Source of the DNA: Actinomycetes bacterium
Lineage (GTDB): Bacteria > Actinomycetota > Acidimicrobiia > Acidimicrobiales > Microtrichaceae
Assembly: GCA_023434535.1 (NCBI GenBank)
Contig: JAEYSR010000081.1
Span: 1-16,055 of the forward strand
Length of the DNA stretch: 16,055 nucleotides
Reading direction: 5' to 3'
The translations under genes were made by a program, and so were the position numbers. Below, one piece after another: positions 1 through 7,611 of this stretch; position 1 is the first letter of the stretch; each line of letters opens with the position of its first letter. The notes beneath the pieces were generated by a model. It was not told the origin of the DNA and ran no database searches. It worked only from the letters and a program-made list of their open reading frames with translations.

Positions 1-615
1 GACACCGACGAACACGTCGACCTCGTCACCGGAGACGTCGCGGGCCTGGATGCCGGTCACCTCGGCATCGGCGATCAGGGCGATCCAGGTCGGAAGCGAC
101 GGCGTGTGGCGGCTCGCGAGCTCGGCGGAGATCCTCTTCCGCCACTCGTCGGGAGCGAGCGGTCGCAGCGCGTAGAGCAGCGCCGTCGTCTCCGGGCGGA
201 CTGCGCCGATGAACTCCTCGACGGCGGTCGACCACGCGTCCGGCTCGTCGCTCTCGCCGTCATCGACCTGATCTCCATCGCCATCGCCCTCATCGCGAAC
301 GCCGTCGCCGAGCGGACCCAGCCGCTCCGCCTCGTCGATCGCGTCCGCGACCGTCGAGGCCAGGACCAGGAGCTCCGCAGCGTGGCCGCTCGCCACCGCG
401 TCGCCGACGTAGCCGAGGACGTCCGGCTCGTCGCCCTCGATCTCGTCCAACGGGTCGTCGGCCCACGGACCGTCGAGCGGCCCGATCGAGGAGATGTCCA
501 TCGGTCCGCCGGGCCGACTCGACCGCACCGGGTCCGCACCAGCCCCGATGCCCTTGGTGGAACCGGTCCCCTTGGGAGTGACCCGGCCGCCCTTCCGCTT
601 CTTCGGTCGGCTCAT
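1..615 (-). CDS. Hypothetical actinobacterial protein, N-terminal 205 residues (3' end outside window)
   Basis: The frame is open from an ATG at 615 to the window edge, giving 205 codons with no stop. The N-terminus is basic (MSRPKKRKGGRVTPKGTG), a style common in small actinobacterial proteins of unknown function. Residues about 100-126 form a low-complexity Gly/Asp/Glu linker. Residues about 130-205 form a folded-looking segment (ALLYALRPLAPDEWRKRI, then LPTWIALIADAEV, then ARDVSGDEVDVFVGV). The end resembles a family I recall from actinobacteria where a Pro-Trp motif is followed by a D-V-x-G-D segment, but I know no name or function for it. No Shine-Dalgarno precedes the ATG; a TAGCGT hexamer lies 8 nt upstream, so the transcript may be leaderless. 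It is divergent from the aminotransferase gene with 99 bp between the starts. No function is assigned. Confidence 0.75.
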   Translation of the reverse strand, partial: MSRPKKRKGGRVTPKGTGSTKGIGAGADPVRSSRPGGPMDISSIGPLDGPWADDPLDEIEGDEPDVLGYVGDAVASGHAAELLVLASTVADAIDEAERLGPLGDGVRDEGDGDGDQVDDGESDEPDAWSTAVEEFIGAVRPETTALLYALRPLAPDEWRKRISAELASRHTPSLPTWIALIADAEVTGIQARDVSGDEVDVFVGV

Positions 616-623
616 GGGGTCGG

Positions 624-629
624 ACGCTA
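624..629 (-). promoter_or_regulatory. Candidate -10 element (TAGCGT) for the gene at 1-615
   Basis: On the minus strand TAGCGT fits the actinobacterial TANNNT -10 consensus and ends 8 nt before the ATG at 615. That spacing puts the transcription start at or next to the A of ATG, consistent with a leaderless mRNA. The same hexamer sits 7 nt before the GTG of the DUF2804 gene (11981-11986). No clear -35 was identified, so this is inference. Confidence 0.35.
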
Positions 630-714
630 CGACAGGTCGACGGCGACCGAGATCTCCGGCCCCGCCACGAGCACGAGTTCGGCGGCGGGCGCCCGACGCG
701 GCGAAGCTGGGCCG

Positions 715-1839
715 GTGACCGAGGTGCTCGTCTCGCTGAACCCCCACCCGCTGCCGGCGAACGATCGAGCCGTGGTGCTGGACTCTCCCGTGTTCGGCCA
801 GGACTTCACCGACCACATGGTGACCATGCGGTACGCCGACGGCCGCTGGGGTCCGATGGAGCTCGTGCCGTTCGGTCCGCTGTCGCTCAGCCCGGCCACC
901 CTCGCCCTGCACTACGGCCAGTCGATCTTCGAGGCGCTCAAGGCGTACGCACTGCCGGACGGCGAACCGGCGCTGTTCCGCCCCGATCGCAACGCCGCAC
1001 GCATGGCCGCCAGCGCCCGGCGCATCGCCATCCCGGAGCTGCCCGACGGATCGTTCGAGCTGGCCTGCGCGCTGCTGGTCCAGGCCGACCGGGAGTGGGT
1101 GCCGACCACCGACGGCGCCGCTCTCTATGTCCGTCCCTTCATCTTCGGCTCGGAGCCGCATCTCTCGGTGCGCCCGGCCCACGAGTACGCCTTCGTGGTC
1201 ATCGCCTCGCCCGCTGCGTCCTACTTCGGCGAGCACCTGTCGGCCATCACCGTCGCCGCGGAGTCGAACGACGTCCGCGCCACCCCGGGCGGCACCGGGG
1301 CGGTGAAGTTCGCCGGCAACTACGCAGCCGGCTTCGCAGCCCACGGTCGAGCCGGATCCGCCGGCCACGACCAGGTCCTGTGGCTCGACGCGGTGGAGCA
1401 CCGGTGGGTCGAGGAGCTCAACGCCATGAACGTGGTGTTCGTGTGGCGGCGCGACGGCCGGGTCGTGGTGACCACGCCACCTCTGACGGGAACGATCCTG
1501 GAGGGCGTCACCCGCGACTCGCTCCTGACGCTGGCGTCCGACGAACCGTCGATCGACGAGGTCCGCGTCGAGCCGACCTCCATCGACATGATCCGATCCG
1601 GAGTGGCCGACGGGTCGCTCATCGAGATGTTCGCGTGCGGCACCGCGGCGGTCGTCGCCCCGATCGGCACGGTCGGCGACGGCGAGGACCTGCTGAAGAT
1701 CGGCACGGGCGAACCGGGTGCGGTGACCGTCGCACTGCGCCGTCGACTGCTCGACGTCCAGCAGGGTCTGGCACCCGACGAGCACGGCTGGCTGGTGCAC
1801 CCGAGCGACGTGCTGGCCGCCGCCGGCGTCGAGCTCTGA
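715..1839 (+). CDS. ilvE: Branched-chain amino acid aminotransferase
   Basis: PLP-dependent fold-type IV aminotransferase expected to interconvert Leu, Ile and Val with their 2-oxo acids, using glutamate/2-oxoglutarate, in the cytoplasm. At 374 residues it fits the bacterial/eukaryotic-type BCAT length. The PLP Schiff-base lysine is Lys198 in GTGAVKFAGNYAAG. Other family motifs are LHYGQSIFEALKAY near residues 63-76, the arginine-containing YVRPFIFGSE, and EELNAMNVVFVW after the lysine loop. The frame stays open far upstream, but homology begins near LVSLNPHPLP, so I chose the GTG at 715. No strong Shine-Dalgarno is visible, so the exact start is uncertain by a few codons. It is divergent from the gene at 1-615 and convergent with the small membrane gene downstream. 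No other branched-chain pathway gene is in the window, so it appears to be a stand-alone copy. Confidence 0.93.
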   Translation: MTEVLVSLNPHPLPANDRAVVLDSPVFGQDFTDHMVTMRYADGRWGPMELVPFGPLSLSPATLALHYGQSIFEALKAYALPDGEPALFRPDRNAARMAASARRIAIPELPDGSFELACALLVQADREWVPTTDGAALYVRPFIFGSEPHLSVRPAHEYAFVVIASPAASYFGEHLSAITVAAESNDVRATPGGTGAVKFAGNYAAGFAAHGRAGSAGHDQVLWLDAVEHRWVEELNAMNVVFVWRRDGRVVVTTPPLTGTILEGVTRDSLLTLASDEPSIDEVRVEPTSIDMIRSGVADGSLIEMFACGTAAVVAPIGTVGDGEDLLKIGTGEPGAVTVALRRRLLDVQQGLAPDEHGWLVHPSDVLAAAGVEL

Positions 1840-1884
1840 GGTCCGGCGCCCTGAGGCCCTGAACTGCTCCGAGGCCCGGGGCGT

Positions 1885-2130
1885 TCAGAAGATCCAGAGC
1901 AGCAGGTTCAGCGCGACGGTCAGCACGAGCGAGCCGATGAGCATGGCCTTCCACGGCGCGAACACCTGCACGTGCGAGTCGGACGGCTCCCGGGCCGCGC
2001 TCTGACGCTCAACCCAGTCGTCGAGACCGCGCCGGCCACGTTCGGCAAAGCCGGGGAACAGCCGGATCGCCAGGTTGAGCGCGACCGTCAGCACCACCGA
2101 CGCGACGATCGACAGGACGAGCCAGCTCAC
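1885..2130 (-). CDS. Small two-helix membrane protein, unknown function
   Basis: An 81-residue protein with a hydrophobic helix at each end (about residues 3-24 and 59-81), separated by a polar, arginine-rich loop. The helices share sequence: VVLTVALNLAIRLF in the first and LVLTVALNLLLWIF in the second, which suggests an internal duplication. The loop (FAERGRRGLDDWVERQSAAREPSD) is charged; with two helices both termini should lie on one side of the membrane. The start is a GTG; a GGGA sits only 2 nt upstream, so initiation signals are weak. It converges on ilvE with 45 bp between stop codons and no clear terminator. I do not recognise a family; the coding call rests on length, composition and the matched helices. 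Confidence 0.7.
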   Translation of the reverse strand: MSWLVLSIVASVVLTVALNLAIRLFPGFAERGRRGLDDWVERQSAAREPSDSHVQVFAPWKAMLIGSLVLTVALNLLLWIF

Positions 2131-2351
2131 CGTCCCAGGTTCGCACGCCGGCCTGATCTGCGATCCGCGGTCGGCCGTCGAGGTGCAGGGACGAGCTCAG
2201 TCGTCATGACATGGGCCGTTCGACCCATCCGCCCTCGTCGGCGGCTCCGAACGACGCACGAGCGCCGCGTCAGGCGGACCCGCGTGCCCGGCGCTCGATG
2301 ACCCGACACCGACCGGAGCGCCCCACCGGGGCGATCCGCCGAGGAGGACCC

Positions 2352-3296
2352 ATGCTCGAGTTCATGCAGACCGGACGATCCCTGCTGGCCGCCGGAGGTG
2401 TCGCCGCCACGGCGTTGCTGGGATGGTGCTCTCCGCCCGACGGCGGTGGCGGACCCGTCGACCCCGACCCGGTGGTCTGCGGCGACAGCAAGGCTCTCGA
2501 GGCGGTCGGCCTGACCGCGGGGGGACAGCTCGTGTGCTTCGACGGCAAGCTGCCGGACCGCGAGCGGGTGCTCGGCACCGTCACCGGGCTCGAGGACGAG
2601 ATGCTCGTCGGCATCGACCACAGGGTGCCGTTCACCGACGCGACGACCGGGGCCAGCAACGGCGTCCCGTCCGGAGGCCAGCTCTACGGTCTCGGATCGA
2701 GCGGCGGCGTCTACACCCTCGAGGTCGACGAGGCCGACGGTCAGAGCGTCGCGGCCACGAAGACCGCCCAGCTCGACCAGGCGCTGTCGGGCACCGCGTT
2801 CGGCATCGACTTCAACCCGACCGTGGACCGGCTCCGCATCGTCAGCGACACGGGTCAGAACCTGCGGGCCAACGTCGACACCGGCGTGACCGTCGTCGAC
2901 GGAGCGCTCAACGTCGGCGGAACGCCGGCCGCTGGCGTGGTCGCTGCCGCCTACACGAACAACGACACCGACCCGATGACGGGCACCACGCTGTACGACA
3001 TCGACTCGACGCTCGATCAGCTGGTGCTCCAGAGCCCGCCGAACGCGGGCGGCCTCGCGCCGATCGGAAACCTGGGTGTCGACACCGGTACGAACGCAGG
3101 GTTCGACCTGTACAGCGAGGTCGCGGTCGCGCCGTCCGGAGCCACCACGACGACCGGCGTGGTCGGCTGGGCATCGCTCGACGTCGGCGGCTCGACGGCG
3201 CTGTACTCCATCACCCCGTTCTCGGGTCGAGCACAGCTCGTCGGCAACTTCGACACCGACGTCGTCGACATCTCCTTCCCGCTGCAGCAGCGCTGA
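2352..3296 (+). CDS. DUF4394 domain-containing exported protein
   Basis: A 314-residue protein whose body (about residues 45-310) matches the DUF4394 pattern as I know it: LYGLGSSGGVYTLEVD, FGIDFNPTVDRLRIVSDTGQ, NLRANVDTG, then a YTNNDTDP...TLYDIDSTLDQL block and a final NFDTDVVDISF. The family is predicted beta-propeller-like and usually secreted; its biochemical role is unknown. Residues 1-26 are a hydrophobic leader ending LLGWC, after which comes a Gly/Pro/Asp linker. Cys26 looks positioned for lipidation, but Trp at -1 breaks the usual lipobox (Gly, Ala or Ser), so it may be an ordinary Sec substrate. The start at 2352 is fixed by AGGAGG at 2342-2347, 4 nt upstream. The frame is open further upstream, but that part lacks a ribosome site. 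Transcription should end at the hairpin 3317-3347. Confidence 0.88.
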   Translation: MLEFMQTGRSLLAAGGVAATALLGWCSPPDGGGGPVDPDPVVCGDSKALEAVGLTAGGQLVCFDGKLPDRERVLGTVTGLEDEMLVGIDHRVPFTDATTGASNGVPSGGQLYGLGSSGGVYTLEVDEADGQSVAATKTAQLDQALSGTAFGIDFNPTVDRLRIVSDTGQNLRANVDTGVTVVDGALNVGGTPAAGVVAAAYTNNDTDPMTGTTLYDIDSTLDQLVLQSPPNAGGLAPIGNLGVDTGTNAGFDLYSEVAVAPSGATTTTGVVGWASLDVGGSTALYSITPFSGRAQLVGNFDTDVVDISFPLQQR

Positions 3297-3316
3297 CAGC
3301 TCGGATGTCCGAGTGT

Positions 3317-3347
3317 GGCCTGACGTCTGCGACGCAGTCGTCAGGCC
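3317..3347. terminator. Strong hairpin, likely bidirectional terminator
   Basis: A 9-bp perfect stem (GGCCTGACG with CGTCAGGCC) is followed inward, past one T/T mismatch, by a 4-bp stem (CTGC with GCAG) closing a GAC loop. It lies between the convergent stops of the DUF4394 gene (3296) and the small membrane gene (3376). There is no T-tract, which is common for GC-rich actinobacterial terminators. The symmetry lets it serve both strands. Confidence 0.75.
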
Positions 3348-3375
3348 AGACTCGTCAGCTGGATCGCCGCAGTAC

Positions 3376-3687
3376 TCACCGGGGCAGCGCCAGCTCCAGG
3401 CGGTCGGCGTTCATGGTGAGGTTCACGCCGGTGCCGTAGGTGGCCACGCCGGTCAGCACGGTCCCGAGCAGGAGCGCCGAGAACTCGGTGAAGGCGTCGG
3501 CGAAGCTCGAGTAGCCGATCGCCCACTCGACCGTCGTCGCCAGCATGGCGAGGACCCCGGCGACGAGCACGAACCAGCCCAGCGCCATCATCCGCCGGGC
3601 GACCCGTCGGGCGTGCGCGGCCTTGGCCCGGATCACGTCCGCATCCAGTGCCTCGGGTCTGCCGGCCGCCGGTCGATCGAACGCCAC
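3376..3687 (-). CDS. Small membrane protein, unknown function
   Basis: A 103-residue protein with a polar, Arg/Ala-rich N-terminal third (about residues 1-33) and two hydrophobic helices: about 34-53 (ALGWFVLVAGVLAMLATTVE) and about 66-84 (ALLLGTVLTGVATYG). The helices are linked by WAIGYSSFADAFTEFS; an extended helix with both termini cytoplasmic is plausible. GTG at 3687 is the earliest start because an in-frame TGA lies just upstream; a GGAGG is present but about 15 nt away, so initiation is poorly defined. The AbiEi-like gene lies upstream on the same strand, 94 bp away, so the two may share a transcript. It resembles small DUF-type membrane proteins of actinobacteria, but I cannot name a family. 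Confidence 0.7.
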   Translation of the reverse strand: MAFDRPAAGRPEALDADVIRAKAAHARRVARRMMALGWFVLVAGVLAMLATTVEWAIGYSSFADAFTEFSALLLGTVLTGVATYGTGVNLTMNADRLELALPR

Positions 3688-3781
3688 GCGTCGATGATCT
3701 CATGACCTCCCGGTGCGAGTGGGGACCAGCGCCGTCTGGGTCCGACCGGATCGCCGACCGAGCTCGCGCCGGACCCGACCC

Positions 3782-4156
3782 TCAGCTGCCGCGGAGGGAG
3801 TCGAGCACCTCGCTCACCACCTGCGCACCTCGCCTCTCGCAGATGTCGGGCTCCGCCACCCGGGCGAGCGCCTCCTGCCGGGTGAACAGCCGGCGATCGA
3901 GAGCGCTCCGGACCATCGCCTTGATCTGGCACGGCGGCAGCTCCCCGGCCATGTCGATCACCGTCCTCAGGGCGGTCGTGCACGGAAGGCCGTCCACCAC
4001 CGTCGTGTCCTTGTCGGGCAGGTCGTCGTAGTGGACGATCACCGGCTGGCCGCCCAGCATGCGGCGTTCGGTCGGCACGCCGTTGCCGTCGATCCAGAAG
4101 TCGGTGATGTAGTCGTCGGGATCGACGTGCATCTCGAAGTCGTACGGGTCGTACAC
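3782..4156 (-). CDS. AbiEi-antitoxin-like C-terminal region protein (stand-alone)
   Basis: A 124-residue protein. From residue about 36 it follows the pattern seen after the winged helix in actinobacterial type IV AbiEi-family antitoxin-like proteins: VIVHYDDLPDKDTTVVDG, LPCTTALRTVIDMA, then QIKAMVRSALDRRLFTRQEALARV and a C-terminal GAQVVSEVL. The usual N-terminal winged-helix DNA-binding domain is absent. In its place is a short acidic segment (YDPYDFEMHVDPDDYITDFW) and a strand-like WIDGNGVPTERRM. The start is GTG 4156, 4 nt after a strong GGGGGAGG; the longer in-frame reading upstream lacks a ribosome site. No AbiEii-like toxin (nucleotidyltransferase) lies beside it. The similarity is from memory of motif patterns, so the family call is tentative, though the gene itself is well supported. 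DNA binding should not be assumed. Confidence 0.75.
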   Translation of the reverse strand: MYDPYDFEMHVDPDDYITDFWIDGNGVPTERRMLGGQPVIVHYDDLPDKDTTVVDGLPCTTALRTVIDMAGELPPCQIKAMVRSALDRRLFTRQEALARVAEPDICERRGAQVVSEVLDSLRGS

Positions 4157-4373
4157 GGTTCCTCCCCCAATGAGGCCCGCGGCATCGGAGGTGACACCGC
4201 TGTGTCGGACGGTACGAAGCGTCGGGGGCTCGTGTCGCCGGGGACCGCGACCCGTTGACACCGGTGCCGACCACGGAGTCCGCCATGCGCTCGTCTCACA
4301 TCAGGCCCCGGTGGTGCCGACTGGACCCGTGACGGCCCGCGTCGACCTCGACCGAGCCCTCGCGAGGAGAGAG

Positions 4374-5864
4374 ATGTTGGAACGCATCGAGCACTGGGTC
4401 GTCGTGATGTTCGAGAACCGCTCGTTCGACTCGCTGCTGGGGCACCTCCCCCACATCGACGCCGCCGAGTCGATCCGCGGTCGCGAGATCGAGCTGCCGT
4501 CGCCGGTCGGTCCGGTCCGGGTCGCCCCGACCATCGACCTCCGCGCCCCGCTCCCCGACCCGGGCGAGGGCTTCGGCAACGTCAATGTGCAGCTCTTCGG
4601 TTCCTACATCCCGGAGACCAACGCGGGGCGCAGCCCCTACCCGCTGTTCCCGAACACGATGGAGGCGCCGTTCAACGCGCCGGCGCCCGGCACCGTCCCG
4701 ACCATGGACGGCTTCGCCCACGACTTCTACTGGAACTTCGTCTGGGAGAAGGGACGCGAGCCGAGCCTGGAGGAGGTCGCCACCATCGGCGGGGTCTTCA
4801 CCCCCGATACCGCTCCGGTCATCAACACGCTGGCCAGCGAGTACTCCGTCTTCACCAACTGGTTCTGCGAGGCCCCGACCTGCACGTTCCCCAACCGGGC
4901 GTTCTTCCACTGCGGAACCAGCCTGGGGAAGCTCGACAACGAGGCGATCCTCAACTACTCGTGGGACCTGAACGCGCCGAACCTGTTCGAGCTGTTCACG
5001 GCCAAGGGCCTGGACTGGAAGGTGTACTTCGACCGCTCCCAGGTTGTGCCGGACTGCGCGATCAACCTGGCCGGCCTGCGTCACCACGACATGTGGAAGA
5101 CCCACTCCGCGACCAGGCAGCAGTTCTTCGCCGACGCCGCCATGGGGACGCTGCCGACCTACTCGTGGGTCGAGCCCAACATGCTGTTCGGCGACCTCGA
5201 CGACTACCACCCGCCGACCGACATCCGCGCCGGTGAACGCCTCCTGGCCGCCACCTACAACGCCGTCCGCACCTCGCCGCAGTGGGAGACCACCGCCATG
5301 GTCGTCCTCTTCGACGAGCACGGCGGCTGCTACGACCACGTGCCGCCGCCTGCGGCGCCGATCCCCGACGACTCCGTCGGCGAGCAGGGCTTCGCCTTCG
5401 ACCGCTTCGGCGTCCGCGTGCCCGCCCTCGTGATCTCCCCGTACACGCAGCGGGGCACGGTCGTCCGCGACACGTTCCACAGCTGCTCGGTGCTGCGCAC
5501 ACTGCGCGACCGCTTCGACCTCGGCCCGGCGCTCACCCACCGCGACGCCGCGGCGCCGACCCTCGAGCCGGCCTTCAACTGCTCCGATCCCCGACCCGAT
5601 GCCTTCGGCGAGATCGCCGTGCCCGACATCTCGGGCATCGACCCGACCCGCGGCACCGAGCTCGGCGACGTGCCCGACGTGAAGCTGCTCGAGCACCAGA
5701 AGCTGGCGGAGCTCGAGGCCACCCCGCACCGGATCTCCCAGCTGGGCCAGGCCACGCTGCGCAATGCGGCGCGGCGCACCGGTGAGGACCTGGACCGCGT
5801 GCCCGACACCGTCGAGTCGGCACGCGCCTGGCTGGCGCAGCGCTTCTCCTTCCACGACTCCTGA
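4374..5864 (+). CDS. Phosphoesterase family protein (phospholipase C / acid phosphatase AcpA type)
   Basis: A 496-residue enzyme of the metal-dependent phosphoesterase family that includes non-haemolytic and haemolytic phospholipase C and Francisella AcpA. The metal-site motif ENRSFD is at residues 14-19. CTFPNR places a Thr at 171 where the family has its nucleophilic Thr/Ser. FDEHGGCYDH (Asp314, Glu315) supplies further metal ligands and VPALVISPYT follows. Substrates are probably phosphomonoesters or phospholipid head groups; the sequence does not say which. The ATG at 4374 follows GAGGAGAGAG directly and puts the protein start at the first strand. An alternative GTG at 4329 would add 15 residues. 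Neither start gives a Sec or Tat signal, whereas most characterised relatives are exported, so this one appears cytoplasmic. It is divergent from the AbiEi-like gene (217 bp apart) and ends before the hairpin 5871-5887. Confidence 0.9.
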   Translation: MLERIEHWVVVMFENRSFDSLLGHLPHIDAAESIRGREIELPSPVGPVRVAPTIDLRAPLPDPGEGFGNVNVQLFGSYIPETNAGRSPYPLFPNTMEAPFNAPAPGTVPTMDGFAHDFYWNFVWEKGREPSLEEVATIGGVFTPDTAPVINTLASEYSVFTNWFCEAPTCTFPNRAFFHCGTSLGKLDNEAILNYSWDLNAPNLFELFTAKGLDWKVYFDRSQVVPDCAINLAGLRHHDMWKTHSATRQQFFADAAMGTLPTYSWVEPNMLFGDLDDYHPPTDIRAGERLLAATYNAVRTSPQWETTAMVVLFDEHGGCYDHVPPPAAPIPDDSVGEQGFAFDRFGVRVPALVISPYTQRGTVVRDTFHSCSVLRTLRDRFDLGPALTHRDAAAPTLEPAFNCSDPRPDAFGEIAVPDISGIDPTRGTELGDVPDVKLLEHQKLAELEATPHRISQLGQATLRNAARRTGEDLDRVPDTVESARAWLAQRFSFHDS

Positions 5865-5870
5865 GCCGGA

Positions 5871-5887
5871 CCCGGCCGAGGGCCGGG
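5871..5887. terminator. GC hairpin between convergent genes
   Basis: A perfect 7-bp all-GC stem (CCCGGCC with GGCCGGG) with a GAG loop lies 6 bp after the phosphoesterase stop and 13 bp from the permease stop. The position between convergent genes suggests a terminator usable from both sides. There is no T-tract. Confidence 0.6.
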
Positions 5888-5900
5888 CGGTGCTCCGGGA

Positions 5901-6671
5901 CTACCGGTGCGGCTCCCAGCGGAAGCGGCGCAGCGACAGGACCACGCCGCCGACACCCCAGGCGAGCATCACCGCGAGGTCGCTCAGGCGGATCCCGGTT
6001 CCCGACGCGTACGGGTCGAACACCGCCACCATCGACTCGATGAGGTGCCGCACCGGGAAGACGCTGGCGATCCGGCCCAGGATCGAGTCCGACGCCACAG
6101 CACCGAAGGTGCCGGAGATGAACAGCAGCGGGAAGAGGATGAAGTTGATGATCGCCGGCGCCGCGTCCTCGTTGGGGACGAACGTCGAGACCGCGACCCC
6201 GAGAGCGCTGAAGCAGAACGCGCCGGTGACCGTGACCACCAGCAGCCCGAGGTACCGACCGGGCCACGTCACCCCGTAGAAGACGAGCCCGAGAGCGATG
6301 ACCAAGCCCGTCAGGATGACGGCGACGACCAGCACGTTGCCGAACACGCCGCCCAGGTACAGCGACGGTGGCAGCGGCGTGCCCCGGACCCGCTTGAGCA
6401 GCCCCCGCTCGCGTCGGTTGCAGATCGTGAAGGCGAGGTTCGTGTAGCAGGCCGAGATCAGCCCGAACGACACGATCGCCGGCACGTAGTACTGGGCGAA
6501 CCGCACCTCGCCGCCGTCGAGCGACACACGGGCGTTGCCGTTGAGGGCCACGAAGATGACCAGGAACAGCAGCGGGAACGCGAACGTGAACGCGGCCGCG
6601 GCCGGGTTGCGCCAGTAGGACCGCTGCTCCCAGCCGACCTGGCAACCGAGCGTCGCGAGCTGCCCCTTCAC
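5901..6671 (-). CDS. ABC-2 type transporter permease (DrrB-like)
   Basis: A 256-residue integral membrane protein forming the channel of an ABC exporter with the ATPase encoded just upstream. Six hydrophobic segments fall near residues 26-44, 61-82, 106-131, 138-161, 173-195 and 228-248. The cytoplasmic stretch NRRERGLLKRVRGTPLPPSLYL (85-106) is the typical ABC-2 coupling region, and the fifth segment contains the LFPLLFISGTFG-type motif usual in DrrB/NodJ-like permeases. The GTG start overlaps the ATPase TGA by 4 nt (GTGA), indicating translational coupling. The frame reads open through the ATPase gene, but that part is an antisense-free shadow. The substrate is unknown; relatives export drugs, lipids or polysaccharides. 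Confidence 0.92.
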   Translation of the reverse strand: MKGQLATLGCQVGWEQRSYWRNPAAAAFTFAFPLLFLVIFVALNGNARVSLDGGEVRFAQYYVPAIVSFGLISACYTNLAFTICNRRERGLLKRVRGTPLPPSLYLGGVFGNVLVVAVILTGLVIALGLVFYGVTWPGRYLGLLVVTVTGAFCFSALGVAVSTFVPNEDAAPAIINFILFPLLFISGTFGAVASDSILGRIASVFPVRHLIESMVAVFDPYASGTGIRLSDLAVMLAWGVGGVVLSLRRFRWEPHR

Positions 6672-7582
6672 CGTGCGTCCTCGGGCTCGGAGGCGGTCAG
6701 AGCCAGGTACACGTCCTCCAGCGACGGCCGAGTGACGGTCAGGCCCGCCAGCTCGACCGGGTCCGGTCGGTCCCGGGCCCACGAGGTCAGCCGGTGCAGG
6801 ACCTCGGTGGGCGTCGACGTGGTCAGGCCGACCGTGCCGTTGGCCCGACCCTCGACCGCCACCGGCAGGTCGGCGACCGCCACGCCGTCCGGGAGCCGGA
6901 ACTCGACGGTGACGTCGGCCTCGGCCCGGCCGCCGATCGACTCGGGCGTCCCCTCGGCCACGATGCGACCGCCGGCGATGACCACCACGCGGTCGGCCAG
7001 CGCCTGCGCCTCGTCCATGTAGTGGGTCGTGAGGAGCACCGTCTTGCCGAGCTGGCCGAGGTTGCGGACGATGTCCCACGCCTGGCGTCGGGCCGTCGGA
7101 TCGAACCCCGTCGTCGGCTCGTCGAGGAACAGGAGCTCGGGGTCGCCGACCAGGCCGAGAGCCACGTCGAGGCGTCGCTGCTGGCCGCCCGAGAGCGTCT
7201 TGACCCGGGCGGAGGCCTTCTCCTCCAGGCCGACCAGCGAGATCACCTCGGTCACGTCCCGCGGGTGGCGGTAGTACTGCGAGTGCTTGCGCAGCACCTC
7301 GGACACGGTCAGGAACGGGTCGACGCCGCACTCCTGCAGGACGATGCCGATGCGCTGGCGCAGCTCGGTGCCGCCGTGGGCGGGGTCGAGCCCGAGCACG
7401 CTCACCGTCCCGCCGTCGCGCTCCCGGTAGCCCTCGAGGATCTCGACCGTGGTGGTCTTGCCCGCGCCGTTCGGGCCGAGCACGGCCAGGATCTCGCCCT
7501 CCTCCACGGAGAAGCTCAGACCCTTCACCGCCTCGACGTCGCCGTAGGCCTTGCGGAGGCCCTCGACCTCGATCACCGACAC
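6668..7582 (-). CDS. ABC transporter ATP-binding protein (DrrA-like)
   Basis: A 304-residue nucleotide-binding subunit that powers the permease encoded next to it. Walker A GPNGAGKT (36-43), Q-loop VLQECGV (81-87), signature LSGGQQRR (130-137), Walker B LLFLDEP (150-156) and the switch histidine in TTHYMDEA (His187) are all intact. Residues after about 215 form the extra C-terminal domain typical of the DrrA drug-exporter group, ending with the PSLEDVYLALT motif. The start is GTG 7582, preceded at about 7-nt spacing by AGGAGGTGG; a second GTG six bases inside is possible. It is the first gene of a two-gene operon and is divergent from the lipoprotein-like gene at 7848. No regulator gene is adjacent. 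Confidence 0.95.
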   Translation of the reverse strand: MSVIEVEGLRKAYGDVEAVKGLSFSVEEGEILAVLGPNGAGKTTTVEILEGYRERDGGTVSVLGLDPAHGGTELRQRIGIVLQECGVDPFLTVSEVLRKHSQYYRHPRDVTEVISLVGLEEKASARVKTLSGGQQRRLDVALGLVGDPELLFLDEPTTGFDPTARRQAWDIVRNLGQLGKTVLLTTHYMDEAQALADRVVVIAGGRIVAEGTPESIGGRAEADVTVEFRLPDGVAVADLPVAVEGRANGTVGLTTSTPTEVLHRLTSWARDRPDPVELAGLTVTRPSLEDVYLALTASEPEDAR

Positions 7583-7611
7583 CGGACGACCACCTCCTGT
7601 CCTCCGCCGAA

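Noticed and set aside
106..714. N-terminal extension of the ilvE frame
   Set aside because: The extra 200 codons are Arg-rich, antisense to the gene at 1-615, and not part of any BCAT.
3738..3776. Inverted repeat GGGTCCG/CGGACCC after the AbiEi-like gene
   Set aside because: The 7-bp arms are separated by 25 nt with no consistent inner stem. This is too weak to call a terminator in GC-rich DNA.
4296..5855. A 519-codon open frame antisense to the phosphoesterase gene
   Set aside because: The translation is low-complexity (Arg/Gly/Val/Glu-rich) with no domain, and the opposite strand has all catalytic motifs. This is typical GC-driven antisense openness.
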